From Nereocystis luetkeana (lineage: Eukaryota > Sar > Phaeophyceae > Laminariales > Laminariaceae): a DNA stretch of 64,000 bases. The DNA lies in the NCBI GenBank assembly GCA_031213475.1, contig JARUPZ010000009.1:4993601-5057600 (forward strand), in the 5' to 3' direction. A program made the translations under genes and the position numbers. Below are positions 1 through 11,326 of the stretch, piece by piece. A model generated the notes under the pieces. It was not told the origin of the DNA and searched no databases. It saw nothing but the letters and a program-made list of their open reading frames with translations. The number at the start of each line of letters is the position of its first letter. Position 1 is the first letter of the stretch.

Positions 1-610
1 AACGTGGCTCCTACTCCAGAGTGACCATGCAGAGTGTGTACCAACGCGAGTACATCGGCAACCATGGATTCGGGTATGGCTGGCAGGTTCCTACCTTTTC
101 CGTCGGCAAACCTGATTACATCGTTCTCGTCTAGACTATACCCAGTCTCATCTACTTCCGCGGCGTTCGCATTGCTATCCTCCCGCAGACGCTTGCTAAC
201 TTGACCCAGATGAGCGTCGTTTCGTTGCCTTCTCGCGCGGGATGCCGGATTGGTGAGTACCTCGACCGCCCGATGGATGACCGGCGTCCTCCTACCCGAC
301 GACAGCGGAACCTGCCCCCCTGCTGAAAGCACCTCTTTCAACGGCTCCATATAGCGGCTGGTCGACTCCTGACCCAGATGAGCGTCGTTCCGTTGCCTTC
401 TCGCGAGGGATGCCGGATTGGTGAGTACCTCGACCGCCCGGTGGATGACCGGCGTCCTCCTACCCGACGACAGCGGAACCTGCCCCCCTGCTGAAAGCAC
501 CTCTTTCAACAGCTCCATATAGCGGCTGGTCGACTCCTTCAAGATCTGGTCGTTGGGCAGTACGATCAAGGCATCGGGGCGATAGAGCAGAGCACGGACA
601 CGGCTTCCGA
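1..610 (-). mobile_element. Ty3/gypsy-like pol fragment, cut by the window edge
   Basis: Read on the minus strand, an open frame runs from about 610 down to base 1 and continues outside the window. Near the edge it reads IPESMVADVLALVHTLHGH followed by SGVGAT. This has the form of the N-terminal zinc-binding (H2C2) part of retroelement integrases, where a histidine pair precedes a helix and then a YWP-type motif that would lie beyond base 1. Upstream the frame reads ALLYRPDALIVLPNDQILKE and carries an exact in-frame duplication of 56 codons. I infer the region between RNase H and integrase of an LTR retrotransposon. Gypsy is preferred over copia because of the integrase order, but the RT that would prove it is not visible. 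There is no start codon, as expected for an internal pol fragment. Confidence 0.5.
203..538. repeat. 168-bp tandem duplication (2 copies)
   Basis: Bases 203-370 and 371-538 are near-identical head-to-tail copies, differing at only a few positions. The unit is 168 bp, a multiple of three, so the minus-strand pol-like frame stays open through both copies and gains 56 residues. High identity suggests a recent event. Confidence 0.9.
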
Positions 611-870
611 GCGAGCAAACGACGGACGAGCAAGACGCCGGAGCGAGGAAATGCCCGGCGTCGTAGCGGGGGAACGACACCGCGGGCAGCGGGCGAACAA
701 GACACTGGAACGGGCTAACGCACGGCGTCGGAGCGAGGGAGCGGCGCAGCGAGCGGCGGACAGGCAAGACACCGGAGCGAGGGAACGCACCGCGTCGGAG
801 CAAGGGAGCGGTGCAGCAAGCTGTGGACGAGCAAGACACCGGGACATGGGAGATGTCATGCCGTCGCAGG
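560..870. repeat. Degenerate GC-rich short tandem repeats
   Basis: Variants of the phrases GACGAGCAAGACACCGGAGC and GTCGGAGCGAGGGAGCGG recur about every 60-70 bp. Open frames on both strands here are low complexity (Arg/Ala/Ser) and look like by-products of the repeat. Confidence 0.65.
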
Positions 871-1320
871 CTTCCGACGAACGCGTCGCCCTCCCCCCGT
901 CAACGAGAATGGAAGCGAAAAACGAGGCGAAGGGGAGGAAGAGAACTGGAGAGCCTAACAGTCAAGCAAAGGCAAAAAGACACATACATGTCAGTGCAAG
1001 ATCCTCCTTGATGTGTCCTTTTCACGGCCAACATTTAAAGAGAAAACAACAAAGCGGTAAGGAACAAAGTAACTACGATGAACACGAACATACACAGCGA
1101 ACACGGGACGCAGGTAAACTGCTGGACACATGCGACAGAGTACGGGTGTCAGTAAAGGTCATAGCCAGCGCAGTCGGGTGCACGGGCATGCGGGTTTGCA
1201 ACAAACACACCAGCAAACAAACGACCGAACTATCCACTTTAGCGAACAGAATAAATAACAAGATCAAACATGACAGCCACAAAACGGACGAACGACAAAG
1301 AACTAAATAAAAACAGGCAG
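871..1320. other. No gene recognised
   Basis: One plus-strand frame stays open from 651 to 1310, but it starts in the repeat block and its product is rich in Lys, Arg, Thr and Gln with no domain. I see no RNA gene or promoter I can support. Confidence 0.5.
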
Positions 1321-2300
1321 CAAGCCCCGTGGCAAGGCTCGGACCTAGAGGGGCCTGGTTGCTGTCTCCCTTCAGCATGGGCGACAGCAACAAAGGTCCC
1401 AATAGGTACAGACCCGACCATTCTGTTCATTCACCCCGTCTAAATAAACAAACAACGAGCGGACAAACAAAAGAAGGCGGATAAAAAAAAAACCAAAAGA
1501 AAAGAAAACAGGTAAAAGCCCCGTGGCTAAGGCACAGGCCTAGAGGGGCCTGGTTGCCGTCTCCCTTCAGCATGGGAGGTAGCAACAACGGTCCCAATAG
1601 GCGCAGACCCAACCAATCTGGGCATCCACTCTCTATCCGAGAAATGAAGCGAACACAACGAACACAAAACATACAACAAGATGTGCTGCGTTCCCAGCGA
1701 CGCAGAGCAAAGCGTCGCGGGTTTAACGAGCGGCGTACGGCGAGGGCAGCCGATACGCAGACAGGCAAATGATAAGCGAATGTCAAGATAAGATATAGGA
1801 CGAGTACAGCAGCAGTGGAACACGGGACGTCAGCAGAATGGCTGCCGGTAAGCACATATATACATGTACGCGGTATACGAGAGTGTGTTAGTCTCCTGCT
1901 GCCCGCACAGCGTGTTGAAATCGGCGGTACAGATCAGCCGAACATATTAGTATTCCAGAGAGACCTCGTTGTTATCTCTCTGCCGGATGGAGACGGCAAC
2001 AATGGTCCTCTCACGCTCAGACAAACCCATATATATGTTATGCATGCGCCAACAAGGTGAGATAGGAAAATCATAATGCATCCGGCCGTTTCTGTCCCCC
2101 GCTCGCCCTTCGTTGCAGGAACATGTTGCGATGACGGAGCATAGAAAATAGTACAAATATCAACTCCAATAAAAGCGGGAAAATCAGTACAACCAGCAGC
2201 AGAGCAGCATAATGAGATAAGCGCAGATATCAGCACCGATACAAGCGTGAAAATCAGTATAACCAACTGAAGCAGAGTAAGATGTTGAGTGCGACTCACA
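1321..2300. repeat. Degenerate repeats, including a 195-bp-spaced pair and a 69-bp-spaced pair
   Basis: A block of about 110 bp at 1321-1430 recurs at 1516-1625. Both contain GAGGGGCCTGGTTG, CTCCCTTCAGCATGGG and GGTCCCAATAGG, at a spacing of 195 bp. A shorter relative (GACGGCAACAATGGTCC) lies at about 1990. At 2158 and 2227 a 69-bp-spaced pair shares ATATCA and GAAAATCAGTA. The pieces look like one old, decayed repeat region. Confidence 0.7.
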
Positions 2301-2399
2301 CCTGTAATGAATAAGCGGATCGACAACGAATTGTATTCCAGGTGGCAAGTGCATACACTGGATACGCTCAGCAGCTGTACGCCCACAAAATAAACGAAG

Positions 2400-2920
2400 T
2401 AAAATTGTAGTCAGCATACTAACAGACCGTGTAGGTAGGACAGGCACAGACCTCGTGGAACTTCGTCTCTGTCATCCACGACGGGTGAAGAGACAACACC
2501 GCTCCCACGAGGCACACATCTATCTCTTCTATACTATATTTGACAAATACAGGTAGGGGAGGCACAGACCCTTTGGAGGCTCGGATCAGAGACCGTAACC
2601 ACGTCCCCACAAGGCACAGACCCATCTCCAATAAAACAGAACGCATGCTAGGTAGTAGGTAGGTTAGGGGCAGACCTTGTGGAGGCTCGGTTCAAGACCA
2701 TAACGGCACAGCAGTACCGTAATGCATCCGGGAAAGGCGCAGACTCAAAAGACGTGGTCGTCCTTCGATCGCAGACCCATCCGGTTATTACGACAGTGGC
2801 GTAAAATCACGGCACAGTAGTACAGTAATGTAACCAGGACAGGCGCAGACTCAATAGACTTGGATGTCGTTCAAGTGCAGACCCATTTATTACGACAAGA
2901 GTGAGGAAATTAGCATTGGC
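2400..2920. repeat. Degenerate repeats sharing a GCAGACCC-type word
   Basis: Words of the form (G/C)(A/G)CAGACC recur every 40-90 bp (for example near 2450, 2568, 2626, 2670, 2738, 2766 and 2878), each in a loosely related context such as GGTAGGnnAGGnGCAGACC. The block grades into the ordered array that follows. Confidence 0.6.
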
Positions 2921-4600
2921 TCAGCGAGAAATCTCCGCATAACCGTGGCGTGAAATCACGGCACAGTAGTACAGTGGCGAAAAATCAAAAGTGAAAAAAT
3001 AATAAAAGTGAACAAAAATAATAATGATCAGAGTAAAAAAATAACAACAGCGGCAAAACGTGCAGAAGACGAAAGAACATACCGTTAACAGACACACCGC
3101 AGTACCAGGTACAGCAGTACGGGAAATTAGCATAGGATCAGCGAGAAAACCACGCATAATAACCGTACTAAGGCAGTGGCGCGAAATCACGGCACAGCAG
3201 TAGTCAGTCGGGCGGTAGCAAAATCGCAGTACAGCAGCAAAATCGCAGTACAGCAGCGCACACGGTGTTGTTAAGACATTAAAATGAATAGCAAAAGTGA
3301 ACAAAAATAATAATGATCAGAGTAAAAAAAAATAACAACAGCGGCAAAACGTGCAGAAGACGAAAGAACATACCGTTAACAGACACACCGCAGTACAGCA
3401 GTACAGGAAATTAGCATAGGAGCAGCGAGAAAACCACGCATAGCCGTACTAAGGCAGTGGCGCGAAATCAAGGCACAGCAGTAGTCAGTCGGGCGGTAGC
3501 AAAATCGCAATACAGCAGCAAAATCGCAGTACAGCAGCGCACACGGTTTTGTTAAGACATTAAAATGAATAGCAAAAGTGAACAAAAATAAATAATGATT
3601 AGAGTAAAAAAAAAATAACAACAGCGGCAAAACGTGCAGAAGACGAAAGAACATACCGTTAACAGACACACCGCAGTACCAGGTACAGCAGTACGGGAAA
3701 TTAGCATAGGATCAGCGAGAAAACCACGCATAACCGTACTAAGGCAGTGGCGCGAAATCACGGCACAGCAGTAGTCAGTCGGGCGTTAGCAAAATCGCAG
3801 TACAGCAGCAAAATCGCAGCACAGCAGCGCACACGGTGTTGTTAAGACAATTACAATGAATAGCAAAAGTGAACAAAACTAATAATGATCAGAGTAAAAA
3901 AAAATAACAACAGCGGCAAAACGTGCAGAAGACGAAAGAACATAACGTTAACAGACACGCCGCAGTACAGCAGTACAGGAAATTAGCATAGGATCAGCGA
4001 GAAAACCACGCATGACCGTACTAGGGCAGTGGCGCGAAATCACGGCACAGCAGTAGTCAGTCGGGCGGTAGCAAAATCGCAGTACAGCAGCAAAATCGCA
4101 GTACAGCAGCGCACACGGTTTTGTTAAGACAATTACAATGAATAGCAAAAGTGAACAAAAATAAATAATGATCAGAGTAAAAAAAAAATAACAACAGCGG
4201 CAAAACGTGCAGAAGACGAAAGAACATACCGTTAACAGACACGCCGCAGTTCAGCAGTACAGGAAATTAGCATAGGATCAGCGAGAAAACCACGCATAAC
4301 CGTACTAGGGCAGTGGCGCGAAATCACGGCACAGCAGTAGTCAGTCGGGCGGTAGCAAAATCGCAGTACAGCAGCAAAATCGCAGTACAGCAGCGCACAC
4401 GGTTTTGTTAAGACAATTAAAATGAATAGCAAAAGTGAACAAAAATAAATAATGATCAGAGTAAAAAAAAATAACAACGGCGGCAAACGAAAAAGCAAAA
4501 TCGCAGTACAGCCACAAAATCGCAGTACAGCCGCGGTTGTGGTGGCCAAAACGCAGTACAGCAGTAACATCGCCGTACAACAGCGGTAGGCCGGTACCGT
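2921..4600. repeat. Tandem array, unit about 283-291 bp, about 5.5 copies
   Basis: The anchor GAACATACCGTTAACAGACA occurs at 3075, 3366, 3649, 3938 (one change) and 4222, giving unit lengths of 291, 283, 289 and 284 bp. Length differences sit mainly in a poly-A tract. Each unit contains a direct doublet of a 19-bp word built on GCAAAATCGCAGTACAGCA. Minus-strand frames open across the units (Cys- and Phe-rich) repeat with the array and are not believed to be genes. Two units also contain the window-wide TACCAGGTA word (3103 and 3677). Confidence 0.93.
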
Positions 4601-6835
4601 GAACCTACTGAAGAGAGAGATAGAGAGGTCGACATGCAATACCACAGTGTATACTCGTACGTACGTAATTTTGCCTACTGCTGTAGTCTATTAAAAATGA
4701 TCTGACTCACAGTTATAACGTTATTACCAAGACACATAGAAATGAAAAACGTGGCTTGCAAGGTTTGCAGGGATGCTTATCGACCTCTTACTTGCCAGAA
4801 CAATAACTAAGAAAGGGGGATGGAAAAGGACGTGCGTTAAATTTGTATGTTGCGTTAGCCGTGAGGCATTTTTATTTCACAGATAACAGCAGCAACGAAA
4901 CGTGGCGAGGCGGCGACGGCAGCGGCAACATACACGCACGTGGTAAGGGCAGCACACAAGCACGTGACGGCAAGCGACGGCAGTAACGACGTACGTGACA
5001 GCAGCTGGCTTGTGGAACACGAGCCTGAGAGTCTCAGCGAGCGCACTTGGACACTCGCGCTCTCAAACCCCGCATCATCGTCAGGCTTACGCTTATTTTT
5101 CATTCATTATTTATTTTGGCTGCTGTGTGGAAAAGGTGATGGGGGTCTGACAAGTGCGCTGCCGGCTCCCACCTGCGCCATTTGTTCAATACACGTCGAG
5201 CCAAGCACGCAAACTCAGGGTACCAGAGTGAGAATCAACGATGTGGACACGCGCCAGGGAGCAAGTCGCTTCCTGGTTGTGTCATGCATCATGAATTATA
5301 CCAGGTACTCAGGCATTCCCCACCGAAATAAAATAATTAATTGAGTACAGACCCCCTAAATAATGAGCACCCGTTCAGAGTCATGGGTGTTATCGTACGC
5401 GCGGGACGCGCAGTACTGCTGCTGCTGTATCCGTGATACAGCCTACCCCGTAGTAGGTACCAGTGGGGTTGAGTTTCCACGTGGTCCATGGTTGCATGTG
5501 GTCAGCGGTGGGTCAGAGTTGCTTGCAGGAAGAGCGCTATCAGCGCGTGTACCCCCCGTAGAGGCAAAGGAAAGGCGAGGTGCAACACACAAAAAAAAAC
5601 AATAAAACGCTGCCACCCGCAGCTACCAAAAAAGTTACTCAAGATAAAAAATAAAATCGAAAGGAACAGGTCGGAGGCGCGAAGGCCGCCGCTCGTTCCG
5701 GCACGGGAAATGCAAACCCGTGCAGTAAGCGCGCAGCATGTACAGGGACTGAACACCATGAAACGGAAAGCTGGCTACCTGGGCTGAGGTCTTAAGTCAT
5801 TGTCACAAGGCAACACATGTAGGGTTCTGTAATAGTTGGCAGGAGTGGCATCTGTGGACCACAGGTTGTCACTCAGAGATGCATAACCCAAAAGGAGAAC
5901 ACAAAGACGAGACATCAATGACCAACCTCAGTGACAGAGCAGAGCTTGAGTCCGACCGAGTCGAGAGGTGCGCTCCTAGGTCTCCAGGAGAGTAGGGCGA
6001 GCTTGTGGTTCTTCTGTGAAGAGGCTCCAACTGGAGATGGCTAGATGGTAAGTGATTGCTTGTTCCGTGACCGTGGTGATGGTCGCGGGAACTGAGTGAG
6101 ACGGAAGGGGGATGAAACCTTCCGTCCGGAACGGAGCTACAATATGAAAACGCCTCTATGTCATCATAACTCCTGAGACGGTCAACCGAACCGTAACATT
6201 TGTTCAAGTATTTGACATGGTTCCCAATGACGATTGGGCATCTTCACCGTTTGAGTACTCCACTGCTGTACATGCACATAAGGTTGACCCTAATTTTCAA
6301 GTGCTTCGTCCCCGCATGGGGAGGGCAGTTCTATGAAGGCGAGGCCACATATGCCCAATGCCCAAACTAAAGGTTCCCTTCATTTGCGAACGCGATCGTG
6401 AAGTGGTTGAGCGTACCACGCACCTGTTGTGTCATCCGTCTCCCAAGCATCGGGCGATCCGCCTGATCGGAGAAGAACGTTAGTAGGAATTCTAAATTGC
6501 ACGACTAATGCTGGAAAACATGATGTGGGTATTGTGTAACCGAGCAGGATACCTTCCTATTTGACTCTCCAAGATTAGTGGCTCAGTGTTGGAGACACGA
6601 AGCGAAAGGTGGGATTGGGATGCCAATAGGCAGTAGGTAGTTTCCGTGCTGGGGGGGTGTTTGCCACCACCTTTCTACAACCACTTTCACGAAACCGTTA
6701 TACAAGGGGTACGATCTTGAAGTGGTGGTGGATGAATGACGTTTGAGGACTCATGAATTAGTTTTAGCACGAAAGGGTCTCACCAGTGGACACTGTTCGG
6801 GCTGGGGGGGTGGCGTGAAGGTGGCGTGAATGTCA
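4601..6835. other. No gene recognised
   Basis: Short open frames exist on both strands: 4940-5344 plus, 5488-5787 plus and 5869-6207 minus. None shows a domain, signal peptide or splice pattern that I can defend. One TACCAGGTA site lies at 5299. Confidence 0.5.
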
Positions 6836-7245
6836 GTACCTTCAAACGTGGCGTGAACGTCAGTGCCTTCAAACGACTTACTTACTCGGAGGCACGTCAG
6901 TGAAGGTGGCGTGAACGTCAGTGCCTTCAAACGACTTACTTACTCGGAATCACGTCAGTACCTTCAAACGTGGCGTGAATGTCAGTGCCCTCAAACGACT
7001 TACTTACTCGGAGTCATGTCTGTACCTTCAAACGTGGCGTGAACGTCAGTGCCTTCAAACGACTTACTTACTCGGAGTCATGTCTGTACCTTCAAACGTG
7101 GCGTGAACGTCAGTGCCTTCAAACGACTTACTTACTCGGAGTCATGTCTGTACCTTCAAACGTGGGGTGAACGTCAGTGCCTTCAAACGACTTACATACT
7201 CGGAATCACGTCAATACCTTCAAACGTGGCGTGAATGTCAGTGCC
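6836..7245. repeat. 64-bp tandem satellite, about 6 copies
   Basis: Units contain CTTCAAACGTGGCGTGAACG, GTCAGTGCCTTCAAACGACT and TACTTACTCGGAGTCATGTC. The inner units are almost identical; the flanking ones diverge, and one early unit is shortened. Because 64 is not a multiple of three, the same 61-63 residue frame reappears staggered by one unit. Those frames are artefacts of the repeat. There are no variable spacers, so this is not a CRISPR array. Confidence 0.92.
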
Positions 7246-8737
7246 CTCAAGAAGGGAAGGCATCCACGCGAATCGGGCGCACGAGCATTGGACCGGGGGG
7301 TAGCGAATCACTTCCGTCGAACAGCCCTGTCTGAGCTATCAAGCATCTATGAGAGGACGCCGGATCAGGGGTCGGGTAGGTTTGTGTGTACCCCGTTACA
7401 TAAGCGGCAAAGGATGCTAAAGCATCGTACCATTTTCAAGTTAGATGCACGGAGCCGCTGTCGCAGTCGTGACCGCCGTAGCAGCCACCACCGCCGTAGC
7501 AGGAGTGCCACGCAGGAGCGCAACCGCAGTAGCAGCAACCGAGCACGGCAACGGGAACCCGCAGGACGGGGGGGCAATCAGGTCCACCACCTCCGCCGCC
7601 GTGGAGGGAGCGTAAACAGCCGGCCCAGCAGGAGAAGGAGGAAGAGGTGGAACAGCATCAGGCGCAGCAACTGTGTCGTCAGCAGCAGCGGCAACTGCAG
7701 CCGCCGCAGAAGCCGAAACAGCAGCAGTGACCGTCAAAAGGAGAAGCGGAAGGCGTAGGAGCCGCGTCACGAGCATCGGGGATGCCCGTACGTGGCCAAA
7801 GCTCGTTAATCGTCGAATGGATAAGGAAGGACGCGGCAGCCGGTTCGTCGGGGATATGGAGGAGGAGTTGCCCACGTTGTTACCGGGTAGTGGCCGGGAT
7901 ACCCGCTGTGCACCGACGATAGTTATGCGTCGGGCAGGGGGGGTGTTGCAGCGCTACGGGCTTCAGGAGTCGCCCAGGTGGGCGACAGGGTATTCTGTGA
8001 TGTACGTTGACTGACCTGACCAGTGACGCACGGAGGGTGCATCGTGTAAGGCAGCGATAAAGCCGTAGGATGGCTCGCTGTCATATCGATGTAGGTATAC
8101 AATGGAGTGTCCCCGGCGGGGGAGGCCATTGTCTGGGTCATGGAAACCCCGTATCGGCTGTAATGGTCGATGCGGGTGCTCTCTGGCCCTACCTGGGGTT
8201 AGTCAATCCCACCAAAGAACGGAAGAATCAAGTCAAAGCATATCCTGTTCACACACCGTGCATGAGTCTTGCCCACCACGTTCATGTCAGTTGCCCATAA
8301 CGTGCATGTCAGTTAATCCCACGTCGCATTCGCTGAGCAATACCAACACTCAACTCTCGTGGCGTCTGGCCACCCCGTGGCCAGAGAGGATTTAGGAGCG
8401 AGGTACGGAGGAAATCCCCATGAGGACTCTCTCAACGAACGACAACAGCTGGCTATCGAGGTGAGACCGAGCCGATAGCGGCACACAGGAGGAGGCAGCT
8501 GTAACAATTGAGACAATGAATGGCAATACCCCCACGTGGTTTCCATCTATGATTTTCCCACAAAAATGACTGTGCAGTAACTAGTTGTGAATAGATCTAC
8601 TCGTCTGTATGTACAGTAATGTGCAGATGTTTTTGAAACTGGTAGTATTGCACAATATGCAGACTGTATCGTTTTCAATTCGCTCTTGCTCCAGTCACCT
8701 AGGTTTGTTTGTTCCGGAGAGGAACCTTGTAGTATAC

Positions 8738-8741
<4 letters not shown>
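7246..8741. other. No gene recognised; GC-rich trinucleotide-like stretch at 7440-7760
   Basis: Between 7440 and 7760 the sequence is dominated by GCAGCAN/CCGCCG-like triplets. It stays open on both strands (Arg/Ser-rich on plus, Ala-rich on minus). I see no domain. Codon-like periodicity of this kind can come from a decayed gag or from simple-sequence expansion. Confidence 0.4.
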
Positions 8742-8782
<41 letters not shown>

Positions 8783-8783
8783 C
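8742..8783. repeat. (TA)n microsatellite
   Basis: About 20 TA units interrupted once by TG. Confidence 0.97.
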
Positions 8784-10417
8784 TACTGGTACTCGTATTC
8801 CTATTGCTACAATTAATTGGAGGATATTGACTGCTGAAAAGGGTATTACCTACATCATATGTGAGGTACGCGTGTTCACTGTTGGGAGTGTTTCTTGTCT
8901 CATCCGGTCCCATATAACACGACGTAGCACTGCTAAATACTACGTACTCATGTTGTTTACGTGGTACCGGTGGGACCTTGCTTATACTGACTGGTGGTAT
9001 AGTACTACTTCGTGTAAGCTGGTAACCTGGTGAAAGCTAGTAGCGGCGGTAGTCGGGAAAAAATAAGTTCTGGCTGCTGCGCATTTGCTAGATAAATATT
9101 TCACCGTCGATATAATTGAGTCGTGCTTTGTATTAGTTGCCAGCAATAACGCTGTCCCGCGAGCGACGTTCATCCGCAATTCTACCCGGCGTATTGCGAC
9201 AGACGTTGGGGCCGCTGGAGTGCTCAGGACGCATGGACCAAACAACGGCCCGACGTGAGGCGCAGCGCCTCTCTTTTGAGCGTTATATGTTCTCCATCGA
9301 TGCCGCTAGGCGGGACTAAAACGGTCTGGTCACGAGCCTCGCTGAATCATGACGACAGTACCCGTTGTGTGTCTTGGTGTTCCAGTCTGATCGAAAGTAT
9401 ATTTAGGCAAAATCCAAAACACCCTTACACTATCATCAGTCGAAACTCTCCTCGGGATTGATTTCATCTTTAGCACGCGCTCGTCGCGTCTCGGCGCGAA
9501 CTGAGATCCCGTGCCCATCTGGTTGTGGCACCCGCACTTTCTATCTATAACGCAACTAATGGCTGAAGCGCTCTGTTTCACGCACCTACTTACAGATATA
9601 CGTAATGTTCACATAGCTTACTGGAATCAGACTCGATGTCCTTGGTTTACTGAAAAATTCCAAAGGTGCATACTTGCATGTCGTTGAAAAGCAAAACAAA
9701 ACATATATCTGACAGGTCAAGAGCACGTTGCCCTCCGTCAATGCGACAACTACGTAGACCGCAGCGCTGAAGACACGAAGGCGCACTCGATATGTGTACA
9801 TTTATTCGAGTTTACCAAGCCATATTTTTTCACTGGTGTGATAGTATCGCCATGTTGGGGTCAACTTCGCGAATATCGATCGGAAACTATCTATCGGCCC
9901 AACTGACTTTGGTCAGGCCCTTTTAAAAACGAAAACTCGTCAAGCGGAGGTACACCCCCTGGTTTTCAAACGATGTTTAAGTAGAGGAGAATCACGGCTA
10001 CACCCGGCGCCTGAACGTTCCCAAGCATGCCTCAAATGCATTTCTACGCACTCTGAAAAAGCCCCCGCCACCCATGAAGAGCACGCACACTCATGTTGTG
10101 TATTTTGCACGTACGGTATTTTGTGTTACGACACCGCGGCGCAGGAGGGGGTAAAACGCTTCCCTAACAAATAAGTGTATGTACTACCCCCAGTCAACCG
10201 TCATTTCTCACCACCCGCCCAAACACAAACCCCTTTATTGACAACTCAAGCCACACAAGATGGGTGTATCGACGCCACCGCCCAAATGAACTCGAGCGGA
10301 ACATCCGAAAGTTGCCGGTAGTCGCAGTCACTTGTCTCAGTACATAACACTCCACAAGGAAACTACCCATCACAAAATTGGGATTTTTTCTCGGAAACAA
10401 GCTGTGGGAATTCAGAA
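8784..10417. other. No gene recognised
   Basis: Only short frames, below about 115 residues, with no recognisable product. Confidence 0.5.
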
Positions 10418-10478
10418 TACCTGGTACGTTGGTATATATAATATAGAATTATAATATATATGTAAAATATACCAGGTG
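10418..10478. repeat. Inverted pair of TACCWGGTR words around an AT-rich core
   Basis: TACCTGGTA (10418-10426) and TACCAGGTG (10470-10478) face each other across 43 bp that is almost entirely A and T and contains TATATA runs. The arrangement could extrude as a cruciform or bind a dimeric protein. Confidence 0.55.
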
Positions 10479-11326
10479 CGTGCTCCCCTGTGCGGCAGAT
10501 GCACGTAGCGAAACTATTTCAAGATACGCCTCGTATATTGCTGCAGATCTGAACGCGTTTTGTTTCGTGCGAAAAAACAAATTGCGCCAAACTAAATGTC
10601 CCGAAAACAAAATGTCATGTTTTTCAGCGTTTTTCTATAATATGGGCAGGCGTAAAAAAAACGGACACTTTTTTGTCGTAAACTATTTTATTTTCTCGTA
10701 AACTTGTTTTTTGCTGTAAAGGCTGTCTGTCTAGGCCTTTGCTAGACGGTGTCTGTCTAGGGGTACACGTTGTTCGTAGAGTCCAAGCCTGGATGCCCTG
10801 ACCACCACTTGGTTTGATGATATTATTTTTTGTCGTTGTATTAGAGGACAGGGGAACAGAGAGAGAGCGGAGCCTAGTTCGGAGCTCGGGGCGGAGAACA
10901 GAGGGCTTGAACTCTCCTCATAAACACACAGCAGAAATTCACAAAAACGCCTGCGAAGATATACGCAACGCTTTACAACTTGTAACCGTCGCTGCTGGAA
11001 GGATCCAAACGAACACCCTCCCTTGCTCTTCACAGCAGTGACGAGACCGAAGAGACACTCAAGACTTGCTAGGACATATGAACAGCAAACGACAGTTCCG
11101 CAGGAGAAAACGCGGCCACCGGGTCAAACTCCCCTATATAACACATACCAGGTATACTCCAAACCATTGCACTTGAACAACGGCCGCATTCTCGACGATG
11201 ACCATGGCCAGAAAATAGAATGATAAGCGGTGCTCTACTCCCCCATGCCCCTCAAAGCAGCGCAGGGTTGACGACCTGACAAATTATCCCTCGCATCACT
11301 CAAACATGGTACTCATCGAACAAGGC

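Noticed and set aside
2921-4645. Series of minus-strand frames (60-137 codons) rich in Cys and Phe
   Set aside because: They recur with the 287-bp array and shift frame with unit length, so they are products of the repeat and not genes.
6836-7245. Possible CRISPR array
   Set aside because: Units are contiguous, with no unique spacers, in a eukaryotic context.
6921-7758. Staggered plus-strand frames beginning MPSNDLLTR
   Set aside because: The same peptide is read from each 64-bp unit. The extension to 7,758 is low-complexity Arg/Ser.
7441-7875. 144-codon Ala-rich minus frame
   Set aside because: Composition comes from GCN/CCG triplet repeats; the plus strand is equally open and no domain is present.
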